DNA of 64,000 nucleotides from Neobacillus terrae. Lineage in GTDB: Bacteria > Bacillota > Bacilli > Bacillales > Cytobacillaceae. Position 1 is the stretch's first letter. Every line of letters begins with the position of its first letter. The stretch is taken from NCBI RefSeq assembly GCF_011393025.1, contig NZ_JAAOEO010000008.1, positions 62,001-126,000 on the forward strand, in the 5' to 3' direction. The notes beneath the pieces are model-generated. The model did no database searches. It saw only the letters and a program-made list of their open reading frames with translations, and was not told the origin of the DNA. Shown here one piece after another: positions 24,798 through 32,519 of the stretch. The translations under genes were made by a program, and so were the position numbers.

Positions 24798-25910
24798 TTA
24801 TTCGCCTTTAAACGAATCTGTTCCACGTCTTCTGTTTCGTGCTGTGTTATCTGTCTCATTCCATGGGTTTACATTTACTCCAGGGTCCGCTTCGCTATTT
24901 GCTGGAGGTGTATTTCCAATCATAGAATCGGATCCAAGAACCGGATTATATCCGCCCTCGTTACCAAATGTCGGATCTCCCATTCCTGCCCCAGTCTTTC
25001 CTGCATTACGGTTATCATCCAGGGAAGAATCAAGGTCTGGTCCGGAGCTGTTTACTGCTGATGGATCGGAAACACCTGTGCCTCCAGTACCAAACGGCAT
25101 TTCTCCCGTCCTTCCCATCGTAGATCCACCAGTCATCATGCTCTCAGATTCATTAGAGAAGTCTTCTCTGTTCCTTAAGGTATCTCGACTGCTTGTCCTA
25201 TCTACAGAGACATTGTCGGCAAGAGAACTGTTTGCATCATAGCCTACCCCGCCAACTGTCCTATTTCCGCCAAGAGTATCATCGTTTGCATCAACAGTAC
25301 CGCTGCGAAGAGCGCCTCCTCGCGTTCCAGAGCCGTTATTCACTCGAGAATCATCAATGGCTGTTCCTCTTAGGGTGTCATCAGTGCCGTAGGTTGTACC
25401 TGCTGTTCCTGCACCCATACCACCAGAAAGATTAGCATCGGTTGTATCATTATTTAAATTGAGTGATGAATGTTTTCCGTTCTCATCCACCATAACTAAA
25501 ATTTTACCTGACTTAACATCATTTTCGTATCGGTTAGCTTCATCTTCAGGAATACCCATTCCAATTAGAGCACCTGCAAGTCCACCTGCTCCAGCACCCA
25601 CTGCCGCACCAGTAAGAGTTGCAGCGATCGGGCCAGCGGCCAAAATAGGTCCGACACCAGGGATAGCCAACGCACCAACACCCGCTAAAAAGCCAGCAAG
25701 ACCCCCAAGGACTCCACCTGTAGCAGCTCCTGTTGCCATTCCCTCTTCTGTTTTTGTGCCAGTTTCATCATTAATCATTTCCACATCCGAGTGATCCTTT
25801 GCTACCACAGAAATATCATCCCGGTCATAACCTTGACGTTTTAAATCTTCAATTGCCTCAACTGCTTCGTGCCCATTATTGTATACACCAACGATTCGTT
25901 TCTCCATCAT
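24798..25910 (-). CDS. General stress protein (YflT domain) with long Gly/Asn/Asp-rich tail
   Basis: A 370-residue protein. Residues 1-45 are the YflT / GsiB-neighbour 'general stress 17M-like' domain (RIVGVYNNGHEAVEAIEDLKRQGYDRDDISVVA). Residues 58-125 are a Gly/Ala-rich glycine-zipper-like membrane segment (GVLGGLAGFLAGVG, GAAVGAGAGGLAGALIGMGIP), and after SGKILVMVD comes about 220 residues of hydrophilic low-complexity tail. Usual family members stop near 130-180 residues, so the tail is unusual. AAGGAGG precedes tandem ATGs (25910 and 25907). A perfect sigma-B -10 lies upstream, fitting general stress induction. Confidence 0.82.
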   Translation of the reverse strand: MMEKRIVGVYNNGHEAVEAIEDLKRQGYDRDDISVVAKDHSDVEMINDETGTKTEEGMATGAATGGVLGGLAGFLAGVGALAIPGVGPILAAGPIAATLTGAAVGAGAGGLAGALIGMGIPEDEANRYENDVKSGKILVMVDENGKHSSLNLNNDTTDANLSGGMGAGTAGTTYGTDDTLRGTAIDDSRVNNGSGTRGGALRSGTVDANDDTLGGNRTVGGVGYDANSSLADNVSVDRTSSRDTLRNREDFSNESESMMTGGSTMGRTGEMPFGTGGTGVSDPSAVNSSGPDLDSSLDDNRNAGKTGAGMGDPTFGNEGGYNPVLGSDSMIGNTPPANSEADPGVNVNPWNETDNTARNRRRGTDSFKGE

Positions 25911-25943
25911 AAATTCCTCCTTTAAGATAGATTCATAATATAG

Positions 25944-25968
25944 ATACCCTGTATAAACAGGCTTAACC
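25944..25968 (-). promoter_or_regulatory. Sigma-B promoter of the stress protein
   Basis: On the minus strand GGTTAA (25968-25963), 13 nt, GGGTAT (25949-25944), against the sigma-B consensus GTTTAA-N12-14-GGGTAT. Confidence 0.75.
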
Positions 25969-26118
25969 CTTTTTCCTCTTCTCTCAGCTTCGAATAGGGT
26001 TTTTTTTTTTTACAAAATACGCATTTTTCGACAGTCCTTAAAGCATTTTGGAGACTTCAGTTTTTTAGGATCGGAATTATTTCCCCTTCAAGAAATATAC
26101 TGAAAAGAGGACAAATAC

Positions 26119-26886
26119 ATGGGGCAAGATCAGGAAAAATTAAGGAAACAGGGGAACTATATGCGAAATAATCTTTTTCTTTTGGCGGATATTATATTTT
26201 ATCTTGTTATCCCACTTGTTATATGGGAGTTTGGAAGGCCAATGATAGGTGATTATTTATGCATGGTTCTTTCATCTATTCCAGGAGTTATTTATGGAGC
26301 TTTCCGATTTATTTATTCAGGATTTTTGAATTTCTCCTCTATTTACCTTATCCTTAACATGATTGCCGGTACTTTAACCGACTTATTTTCAAAGACTGCT
26401 TCCCATCTTCTTTGGAATAATATCTACTATTCCATTATATTAACGATAATTTTTCTTGGGAGCGGTCTTATCAAGCGGCCCTTATTTTTATATTTCTCTT
26501 TAGACTTATTAACTGCACAAGGAAATGACCGAAAATTAACCAAGGAATTATTTTTTCAAAAAGAGATTTTAACCTTGCTGAATCGGGTTACTCTTCTATT
26601 TGGATTAGGAGAACTTCTTTACAGTCTGATAATGGCTAAACTAGTTAAATTATATGGAGTTGAGGCCTTCGAAACCGGGATTCTTGTGGAACAGGCGCTG
26701 AATCTCCTATTTTCAGCTATTTCCATTGCAGGTTTCTACATTCTCTATAACCGCGTTGACAGGATTGTAACTATTAAAAAGCCTAGTATCCCAACTGTTA
26801 CACGGAAACATTATTTAATAAAAATCAATAAAGGCTGGTTTCTGCTAGAAAAAAGCTATTTCTTCTTTGGCAATCAGAACCGCTAA
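26119..26886 (+). CDS. VC0807-like integral membrane protein
   Basis: A 255-residue membrane protein with about six helices (20-38, 44-66, 70-90, 100-120, 150-172, 185-205). The pattern DIIFYLVIPLVIWEFGRP...LSSIPGVIYGAFRFIYSG near the N-terminus resembles the VC0807 family of uncharacterised proteins. A basic C-terminal tail follows the last helix. AAGAGG is 8 nt before the ATG. Function unknown; no partner gene adjacent. Confidence 0.65.
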   Translation: MGQDQEKLRKQGNYMRNNLFLLADIIFYLVIPLVIWEFGRPMIGDYLCMVLSSIPGVIYGAFRFIYSGFLNFSSIYLILNMIAGTLTDLFSKTASHLLWNNIYYSIILTIIFLGSGLIKRPLFLYFSLDLLTAQGNDRKLTKELFFQKEILTLLNRVTLLFGLGELLYSLIMAKLVKLYGVEAFETGILVEQALNLLFSAISIAGFYILYNRVDRIVTIKKPSIPTVTRKHYLIKINKGWFLLEKSYFFFGNQNR

Positions 26887-26929
26887 AAGGAAAGGTTAAA
26901 TGTGAGTATCAGCCACCAATATAGATCAC

Positions 26930-26966
26930 AGGTCTGTTCCCTCAAAAGGAGCAGGCCTATTGTTTT
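26930..26966 (+). terminator. Terminator after VC0807-like gene
   Basis: AGGTCTGTTCC pairs with GGAGCAGGCCT (two G-U pairs), followed by ATTGTTTTT. Confidence 0.7.
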
Positions 26967-27039
26967 TGATGAAGAGAAACTTTTTGGGTCATAATATTCA
27001 AAGTGCGAATTCCCAAGTAAACACTCTAATTTCTGGGAC

Positions 27040-27284
27040 TTTTTTTAAAAGTTGCTATACATGTTTTTGTTTCTAAAAAATACAGGGGTGGAAACAGTAA
27101 ACTTAATGCGTTTGAAGCTACCGATATTGCCCAAATTAAAACACGAATTACTTTTGATGATATTGGGACAAGAATCATAGAGGCGTTCGGAAATGAAGCG
27201 GAGCCTACATTGCCTAAAATCGTTAAACTCCTTGAATTCTGGAAAAACAGGAATGGATTCTATGGAAAGAATCAATATGACTGA
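27040..27284 (+). pseudogene. Possible gene remnant, C-terminal part only
   Basis: A frame without ATG/GTG/TTG and ribosome-binding site at a sensible place runs to the TGA at 27284. Its last 50 codons look protein-like (ATDIAQIKTRITFDDIGTR, then IIEAFGNEAEPTLPKIVKLL). I do not recognise the family. It may be the 3' remnant of a lost gene. Confidence 0.3.
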
Positions 27285-27311
27285 GCCGAAATGGTTTAGT
27301 TTTTCTGTTTA

Positions 27312-27433
27312 AGGGGTGAGCTGATGCGTGGGGCATATCAAAATTTGTCCGGGATTTTGCTGAATATAGAGGGGCATTCATCAGCCAATGCCGGGGATTC
27401 ACTGCCCAAAGTCGGGCATAAAGCTTCTCCCCT
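27312..27433. repeat. Structured intergenic element with internal duplication
   Basis: An outer stem AGGGG...CCCCT (27312-27316 with 27429-27433) encloses GCTGATG/CATCAGC and TGCCC-AAAGT-CGGGCA hairpins. Two segments are similar to each other: GGGGCATATCA...GTCCGGGATT and GGGGCATTCATCA...TGCCGGGGATT. It matches neither repeat A nor B. Could be an RNA or a small mobile repeat. Confidence 0.35.
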
Positions 27434-27572
27434 AAGTATTTTCGGAAAAAAGAAGTTTTTAGTCTCACTATCTTTCGTTTATTTATAAATTGTATTTTTT
27501 ACAGCTAAATCACACATAGAAAAAACATTTAATTTATAAAAACTTTAAAAATTTAATTTTTTTAATTCGATA

Positions 27573-27926
27573 TTATCCTTCTGCCGGCTTAACAAGCACC
27601 TGATCCTTATCTGGGTAAACTTTTTCAATATGCTGTTCGCCCCACATACATAAAGAGTCAAGAATCGTTTTTAAGGTCCACCCATATTCAGTCAGAGAAT
27701 ATTCGACCTTTGGAGGCACCTGGTTATATACCTCACGCAAAATAACATCATCCTCTTCCAATTCTCGCAATTGCTGAGTCAGCATTTTTTGTGTAATTCC
27801 AGGCATAAGTCTTTTTAGTTCACTGGTTCTCTTTTTCCCTTTTATTAAGTGACATAAAATTACTACCTTCCACTTTCCGCCGATTACTTCCAATGCGGCT
27901 TCCACTGGTATATTATATTTTTTCAT
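27573..27926 (-). CDS. HxlR-family transcriptional regulator
   Basis: A 117-residue winged-helix regulator: PVEAALEVIGGKWKVVILCHL, then SELKRLMPGITQKMLTQQLRELEEDDVI (recognition region) and VEYSLTEYG in the wing, all typical of HxlR. It is divergent from an MFS exporter across a 230-bp region with several inverted repeats, as in B. subtilis YtcD/YtbD, so it most likely represses that exporter and itself. One Cys (Cys25) could be redox-active as in some HxlR proteins, but that is a guess. Confidence 0.9.
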   Translation of the reverse strand: MKKYNIPVEAALEVIGGKWKVVILCHLIKGKKRTSELKRLMPGITQKMLTQQLRELEEDDVILREVYNQVPPKVEYSLTEYGWTLKTILDSLCMWGEQHIEKVYPDKDQVLVKPAEG

Positions 27927-27992
27927 TGTTTTCGCCTTCCTAGTTAAAGTTACAACAGTAACATTATAGCCGTTTATCCCTTTTTATCCTAT

Positions 27993-28117
27993 AGGGTACT
28001 TTTTGGTACCTATGTACCCTGATGGTGCCTGTGGAACTTAAAAGTGCGTACTTTTCCTTTTTGTATATATCCTGCATACTAGCTTTCAGGGTTCAGTTGG
28101 TGAAAGGCGCCTTCACC
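27993..28117. promoter_or_regulatory. Operator-like inverted repeats between HxlR and MFS genes
   Basis: Three inverted repeats: AGGGTAC-N14-GTACCCT (27993-28020, with GGTAC/GTACC nested inside), AAAAGT-N4-ACTTTT (28040-28055) and GGTGAA-AGGCGCC-TTCACC (28099-28117). The first two are the likelier HxlR-type sites; the third lies just before the MFS ribosome-binding site and could also be an RNA hairpin. Confidence 0.45.
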
Positions 28118-28156
28118 ATTCCCAGTTAAAATTAAAACTTTTTAGGAGGTATTCAA

Positions 28157-29359
28157 GTGACTTCACATATAGTTACTCAAAGTAAAAAAGGAGGCACTCC
28201 AGCTCTTATCGCACTTGCCGTCAGCGCTTTTGGTATTGGTACGACCGAGTTTGTCCCTGTAGGGTTATTGTCGACCATTTCTAATGATTTAAGTATTTCT
28301 ATTACGATGGCAGGTTTATTAATTTCAGGCTATGCAATTGGAGTAGCTTTTGGGGCTCCTATATTAACAGCTCTCACAAATAAAATGAGCAGAAAAACTT
28401 TGCTTATGGCACTTATGGTCATTTTTATTGCAGGAAATTCAGCAGCAGCACTTTCATCAACTTTTAGCATGCTTCTAATAGCTCGTATCATTACAGCTTT
28501 TTCTCACGGAGTATTCTTCTCTATCGGTTCAACTATCGCGGCGGATTTAGTTCCTGAAAATAAAAGGGCTAGCGCGATCGCCTTCATGTTTACAGGATTA
28601 ACAGTTGCGACTGTCACTGGAGTTCCCTTGGGTACATTTATTGGGCAGGCTTTTGGCTGGAGAGCAACATCCTGGGGAGTTGCCCTGCTTGGTATCATTG
28701 GGATCTTCGCCAGTGCAGTATTAGTACCTAAGAATATCAAGGATGCCCCTCCATCGTCATTCAGTGATCAAATTAAGATTTTGAAAAACGGTCCGCTCCT
28801 ATTAGCCTTTGCTATTACTGCTCTGGGATATGGAGGAACATTTGTAGCTTTCACCTATTTAACACCAATACTTCAAGATATTACAGGGTTTTCATCTAAA
28901 GCTGTCAGCACTATTTTATTTGGCTACGGACTTGCTGTAGCAATTGGCAATACCACAGGCGGAAAAGCCGCTAATAAAAACCCTTTAATAGCATTATTTT
29001 GGATGTTTCTCATCCAATCGATTATTCTAATCACTTTAACGTTTACTGCTCCATTTAAAATTGCTGGTCTTTTGACTATCTTTCTAATGGGACTGCTTGC
29101 ATTTATGAACGTTCCCGGTCTTCAAATTCTGGTTGTAAACCTTGCTGAAAAGTATGTTCCTTCCGCTGTTAATGTAGCATCGGCTTTGAATATTGCCGCA
29201 TTTAATGTAGGAATAGCGATCGGAGCATTTGTTGGAGGCATTATTGTCGACTCCATAGGGATCCAGCACACCCCTTGGATTGGCGGCTTAATGGTTATTG
29301 GCGCAGTAGTCCTGACAGCCTGGAGTTCGGTGATTGAAAAGAAATCATCTATCAGTTAA
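28157..29359 (+). CDS. MFS drug/metabolite exporter, YtbD-like
   Basis: A 400-residue, 12-helix DHA1-family transporter. FGIGTTEFVPVGLLSTISNDL in helix 1 is characteristic of the AraJ/YtbD subgroup; LTNKMSRKTLLM is the motif A loop between helices 2 and 3; GVPLGTFIGQAFGWRATSW is the helix 5 motif C region of exporters. GTG start with AGGAGG 8 nt upstream. Divergent HxlR regulator next door. Substrate unknown; likely arabinose-like sugars, drugs or toxic metabolites pumped out with protons. Confidence 0.9.
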   Translation: MTSHIVTQSKKGGTPALIALAVSAFGIGTTEFVPVGLLSTISNDLSISITMAGLLISGYAIGVAFGAPILTALTNKMSRKTLLMALMVIFIAGNSAAALSSTFSMLLIARIITAFSHGVFFSIGSTIAADLVPENKRASAIAFMFTGLTVATVTGVPLGTFIGQAFGWRATSWGVALLGIIGIFASAVLVPKNIKDAPPSSFSDQIKILKNGPLLLAFAITALGYGGTFVAFTYLTPILQDITGFSSKAVSTILFGYGLAVAIGNTTGGKAANKNPLIALFWMFLIQSIILITLTFTAPFKIAGLLTIFLMGLLAFMNVPGLQILVVNLAEKYVPSAVNVASALNIAAFNVGIAIGAFVGGIIVDSIGIQHTPWIGGLMVIGAVVLTAWSSVIEKKSSIS

Positions 29360-29406
29360 TGGAAATAACTAGGGCACACCTGATTGTATGCCGCTTTTTA
29401 CAATCT

Positions 29407-29490
29407 TTACTTTCTCCCTAGAGATAAGGCGATAGCTGCACAAGACCATATAATTACACATAGCAAAATTAGATAAAACAAGCCTGACAT
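29407..29490 (-). CDS. 27-residue membrane peptide
   Basis: A short frame starting MSGLFYLILLCVII and ending SLGRK: one transmembrane helix and a basic end. GAAGGAG is 8 nt before the ATG, and a promoter with a LacI operator in its spacer precedes it. Small single-helix peptides of this type attach to transporters or oxidases, but this one is not recognised. It points away from the LacI gene and ends 47 nt from the convergent MFS stop. Confidence 0.55.
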   Translation of the reverse strand: MSGLFYLILLCVIIWSCAAIALSLGRK

Positions 29491-29528
29491 GTTTACCACT
29501 CCTTCTTCTTTTTTTAAAATATAAAGTA

Positions 29529-29542
29529 TGAAACGCGTTTCA
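29529..29542. promoter_or_regulatory. LacI-family operator
   Basis: TGAAACGCGTTTCA, a perfect palindrome with the central CG typical of LacI-family sites. On the minus strand it fills the spacer between TTGCGC and TTATAT in front of the 27-residue peptide; on the plus strand it lies 24 nt before the LacI start. Confidence 0.75.
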
Positions 29543-29565
29543 GCGCAAGAAAGAGATGATGAACA

Positions 29566-30528
29566 ATGGGAAATATCCGGGACATCGCCAAATTAGCTAA
29601 GGTATCGGTAACGACTGTTTCAAGGGTTCTCAATAATCACCCCTATGTTTCAGCTGAAAAAAAAGAAGCTGTCATTAAGGCTATTGATGACTTAAACTAC
29701 CATAAAAATATGAATGCGGTTCATCTTTCAAAAGGAAAAACCAATATAATCGGGGTTGTGCTTCCCTTCATTAACCATCCCTATTTTAGTTCTATCCTTG
29801 AGGGGATTGCTCTTGAGGCCCAGCTCCAGCACTATAAAATCATGATTATCCAAACTAACTACAAACAAGAAAAGGAAAAAGAAGCACTGGAACTGCTTCG
29901 CCAAAAACAGCTGGACGCCTTGATTATTACTTCCCGATCGCTTCCTTTGGAGAATTACTCGCTTTTTAAGGAGTACGGAAAAATTATTATGTGTATGAAT
30001 GCGATGGATAATGATTTTTCGAGTGTCTTTATCAATCATTTTGAAGCTTTTCATATTGGATTAACCCATTTAACAGAGAGCGGGCATAGAAAAATTGGGT
30101 ATGCGGTGGGACGAAGGGTAGGAACAAACAGCCATGCCAGGTATATAGCTTATAAGGAGTTTTTAAGTCAAATAGAAGAAAAGCCTAGAGAAGAGTGGAT
30201 TTTTTCTGGATGCCTGACCATTGAGGATGGAAAAAGGATTGCACGAGAATGGAACCAATTAGAAGAAAAGCCAACCGCTTTAATTCTTACAAACGACCTG
30301 GTTGCGGCCGGCTGCATTTTAGAATGCAGAAAACTTGGTATTTCCATACCTGGCGAGCTAGCGATTATCGGCTTTGAAAACCATGAAATCTCGGATCTTC
30401 TTGATATAACAACCATTGAATTGCCCCTAGGTTTAATGGGCCGAAACGCTTTTAACCAAATCCTGCAATCAAATAAAGTACAACAGATAGAGATTCCCTA
30501 CCGGTTAATCAAAAGAAAGACTGTTTAA
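29566..30528 (+). CDS. LacI-family transcriptional regulator
   Basis: A 320-residue repressor. The helix-turn-helix and hinge are IRDIAKLAKVSVTTVSRVLNNHPYVSAEKK (residues 4-33) with KNMNAVHLSKGKT leading into a periplasmic-binding-protein-like effector domain (IGVVLPFINHPYFSSILEGI; TALILTNDLVAAGC; IIGFENHEISDLL). The effector should be a sugar or related ligand. The palindrome 24 nt upstream suits autoregulation and control of the divergent peptide. No sugar transport or catabolic gene is adjacent, which is unusual for this family. Confidence 0.9.
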   Translation: MGNIRDIAKLAKVSVTTVSRVLNNHPYVSAEKKEAVIKAIDDLNYHKNMNAVHLSKGKTNIIGVVLPFINHPYFSSILEGIALEAQLQHYKIMIIQTNYKQEKEKEALELLRQKQLDALIITSRSLPLENYSLFKEYGKIIMCMNAMDNDFSSVFINHFEAFHIGLTHLTESGHRKIGYAVGRRVGTNSHARYIAYKEFLSQIEEKPREEWIFSGCLTIEDGKRIAREWNQLEEKPTALILTNDLVAAGCILECRKLGISIPGELAIIGFENHEISDLLDITTIELPLGLMGRNAFNQILQSNKVQQIEIPYRLIKRKTV

Positions 30529-30530
30529 AA

Positions 30531-30560
30531 AGCCGTCCAATCTTTTGGGCGGCTTCTACC
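30531..30560 (+). terminator. LacI gene terminator
   Basis: AGCCGTCC / GGGCGGCT stem followed by a T-rich tail, two bases after the stop. Confidence 0.75.
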
Positions 30561-30569
30561 TTTATATAA

Positions 30570-31016
30570 CTACTTCACCTGTTCATGATGATTAATTTTC
30601 CGGATTACCTGGTTTAAAACCTCAGAAAACACCAGGCCGAAAGCGATCGCTCCTGAAAGAAGAAAAGCTTCTGCGGCAAGGGAAACAGCATGTCCATAAT
30701 CATTTTGAACAAAATTTCTCATAGCATCATAAGCCAGCCCGCCAGGAACGAGAGGAATAACTCCGGAAACGCTAAATATGATGACGGGTGTTTTATACGC
30801 TTTCGCAAGAATATGGCTGATGACTGCCACTAAAAAGGTTGCACTTAAAGTAGCAAGGACTACATCAGCACGCTGATCAACCATGACCACATATATAAGC
30901 CAACCGAACATTCCGACCAAGCCGCACTTTACCAGAGATTGTGTTGGCGCATTAAAGATAATTCCAAATGCTCCTGTTGCAATAAAGCTTGTTATTAATT
31001 GTTCCAAAATTTTCAT
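30570..31016 (-). CDS. Threonine/serine exporter small subunit (YjjB/ThrE C-terminal half)
   Basis: A 148-residue membrane protein with four to five helices, matching the C-terminal ThrE_2 half of the ThrE exporter family (SGVIPLVPGGLAYDAMRNF is the hallmark). ATG at 31016 follows AGGTGA; GTG 31025 lies in that site. It is the second gene of a two-gene unit, 47 nt after the YjjP-like gene, and both halves together make one exporter. Substrate inferred as threonine/serine or dicarboxylate as in the family. Confidence 0.85.
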   Translation of the reverse strand: MKILEQLITSFIATGAFGIIFNAPTQSLVKCGLVGMFGWLIYVVMVDQRADVVLATLSATFLVAVISHILAKAYKTPVIIFSVSGVIPLVPGGLAYDAMRNFVQNDYGHAVSLAAEAFLLSGAIAFGLVFSEVLNQVIRKINHHEQVK

Positions 31017-31063
31017 TTTCTTCACCTAATTGTCTGCATTATTTCAGGATCTTGGAAGAGAGC

Positions 31064-31825
31064 TTAAAGAAAGGACAACACAACTGCTATCCCGGAACCA
31101 ATTGCAAAAGCAGTTAAAAAGGCTTCCGCCCCTTTAGACAGCCCCGAAACAAGATGTCCCGCCATTAAATCCCGGACTGCGTTTGTAATTAAAAGTCCAG
31201 GGACCAGCGGCATTACTGACCCAATAATAATTTTATCCAGCTCCTGCCCAACTCCCAGTTTTACAAACAACGCTGAAAGAAGTCCTATAATAAAGGAAGC
31301 TAAAAACTCCGAAAAAAACTTGATCGGCAGAAACCGGTGAAAGTAAACCAGTCCAAGAAACCCACATCCGCCCGCAATCATTGAAGGAAGAAAATCATTC
31401 CAAGTTCCGTTAAACATTATAAGAAAGCAGCCGCTTGCTATAGCTGCCGCTGCAACTTGCACCGAAAAAGGGAATGTAAGGTTTTGTAAATCTACTTCTT
31501 TTAGAAGATGTTTTGCTTCAAGAAGGTCGATTTCAAAACTGCTAATGCTGCGTGAGATGCTATTTACCATGGTCACTTTTTTTAAATCGGTGGACCTTTC
31601 CGATATACGAGTCAGCTTTGTTCTGGTTGGACCGGTTCCTTCTGCTGAAAAAATAATTCCAGTAGGGGTTACATAACTATGTGATTGACGGATTCCAAAC
31701 GCTGCCGCCATTCTCATCATGGTATCCTCTACACGGTATGTTTCAGCCCCGCTTTGCAGCATAATTTTTCCGGCCAGCAGGCAGACTTCCATCACTTCTT
31801 CAGTTGAATGATTCATTACTTCCAT
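31064..31825 (-). CDS. Threonine/serine exporter large subunit (YjjP/ThrE N-terminal half)
   Basis: A 253-residue protein. The N-terminal soluble domain contains LLAGKIMLQSGAETYRVEDTM and SHSYVTPTGIIFS, the ThrE/DUF1212 signature, followed by five helices with GSVMPLVPGLLITNAVRDLMAG. The start at ATG 31825 is set by AGGGAGA upstream; the frame extends seven codons further without a site. It pairs with the gene downstream. The nearest upstream regulatory element on this strand is the c-di-GMP riboswitch about 400 nt away, with a terminator and a repeat between. Confidence 0.85.
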   Translation of the reverse strand: MEVMNHSTEEVMEVCLLAGKIMLQSGAETYRVEDTMMRMAAAFGIRQSHSYVTPTGIIFSAEGTGPTRTKLTRISERSTDLKKVTMVNSISRSISSFEIDLLEAKHLLKEVDLQNLTFPFSVQVAAAAIASGCFLIMFNGTWNDFLPSMIAGGCGFLGLVYFHRFLPIKFFSEFLASFIIGLLSALFVKLGVGQELDKIIIGSVMPLVPGLLITNAVRDLMAGHLVSGLSKGAEAFLTAFAIGSGIAVVLSFL

Positions 31826-31967
31826 AAAAATCTCCCTGGCAATCAATAGTACTATCTTCTACAGTTTAAAGGAAAAAACAAATATTAATCAAATCCTAAG
31901 AAAAAGCAAAAGGGACACGTTTGGCTCCGTAAGGTATATTATGATGAGTTAAATTCACCACGTCCTC

Positions 31968-32092
31968 GAAAAAGCTGCGCTTTTCCTTGGTGCGATACTC
32001 CCGAAGCTTTCCTTTTCCTGCGGGCCCTCGACTTCAACTGAGAAAAGGGCACGAAGAATGGAATGATTCAATGTTGACTTATCATTTCCTGT
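31968..32092. repeat. Interspersed repeat inserted downstream of the riboswitch
   Basis: GTCCTCGAAAAAGCTGCGCTTTTCCTTGGTGCGAT at one side and AATGTTGACTTATC at the other. Related phrases occur at 60264-60300 (CCTCGG, GCTTTTCCTTCGTGCGAT) and inside the 19289-19567 copy (GATGTTGACTTATCG). Its right end truncates the short frame that follows the riboswitch. Confidence 0.5.
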
Positions 32093-32105
32093 CGCTATTT
32101 TCCAT
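32082..32105 (-). pseudogene. Start of a gene cut off by a repeat
   Basis: AGCAGGAGTGGGAAA then ATG: a good translation start that reads only MENSDRK before a TGA formed at the junction with the repeat. It is the first start codon after the c-di-GMP riboswitch terminator and so is probably what the riboswitch once controlled. Confidence 0.4.
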
Positions 32106-32152
32106 TTTCCCACTCCTGCTGTATGTCAGAGATGATGTAATAATGACTTAAT

Positions 32153-32184
32153 AAAAAAACTGCCTTTTTGTGTGAAAAGGCAGT
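32153..32184 (-). terminator. Riboswitch expression-platform terminator
   Basis: ACTGCCTTTT / AAAAGGCAGT stem, 6-nt loop and seven T's on the minus strand, 38 nt after the aptamer. Confidence 0.85.
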
Positions 32185-32209
32185 ACCAATCTGAAAAAAA
32201 TAATAATTT

Positions 32210-32300
32210 TGCTCAGATAACGGGCAACCCGGCTGCCATAGTGAAAGCACCTTAGGCCCGTAGCTTTGCGTCCTCACCTTTCAATGAGTTTGCCTTTTCA
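32210..32300 (-). promoter_or_regulatory. Cyclic di-GMP-I (GEMM) riboswitch
   Basis: Read on the minus strand from 32294: GGCAAACTCATTGAAAGGTG, then AGGACGCAAAGCTACGGGCC, TAAGGTGC, a variable hairpin, and ATGGCAGCCGGGTTGCC. This is the GEMM-I consensus with the AAA tetraloop stem, GACGCAAAGC, GGCCUAA and the GNRA-receptor-like GGCAGCCGGGUUGCC arm. A terminator follows, so ligand binding should control read-through. No intact gene follows immediately. A GGDEF-EAL protein is encoded 3 kb away on the same strand. Confidence 0.9.
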
Positions 32301-32442
32301 GTAGATTCAGTTTTTATGATATGAGCATTATTTTACCACATATAATAATCAAATTGACTCGTTTTTTTCCACATATAGCAAAAAAAAACAGTTTTTATAA
32401 GGTATATAAGACCTATACTTTTTACACAATTAAACAAAAAAC

Positions 32443-32470
32443 AAATTTAATCAAACGTTTGATTAAATTT
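32443..32470. promoter_or_regulatory. Perfect 28-bp palindrome
   Basis: The half-site AAATTTAATCAAAC is followed directly by its exact complement. TTAATCAAACGTTTGATTAA resembles TetR-type operators. On the minus strand it is followed by GTTTTTTGTTT and lies 50 nt after the permease stop, so it might instead act as a terminator. Confidence 0.6.
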
Positions 32471-32519
32471 CTTTACGGCCTTATTTAAAGTTTCTCTGAA
32501 ACTAGTTCTTCCACTTTTA

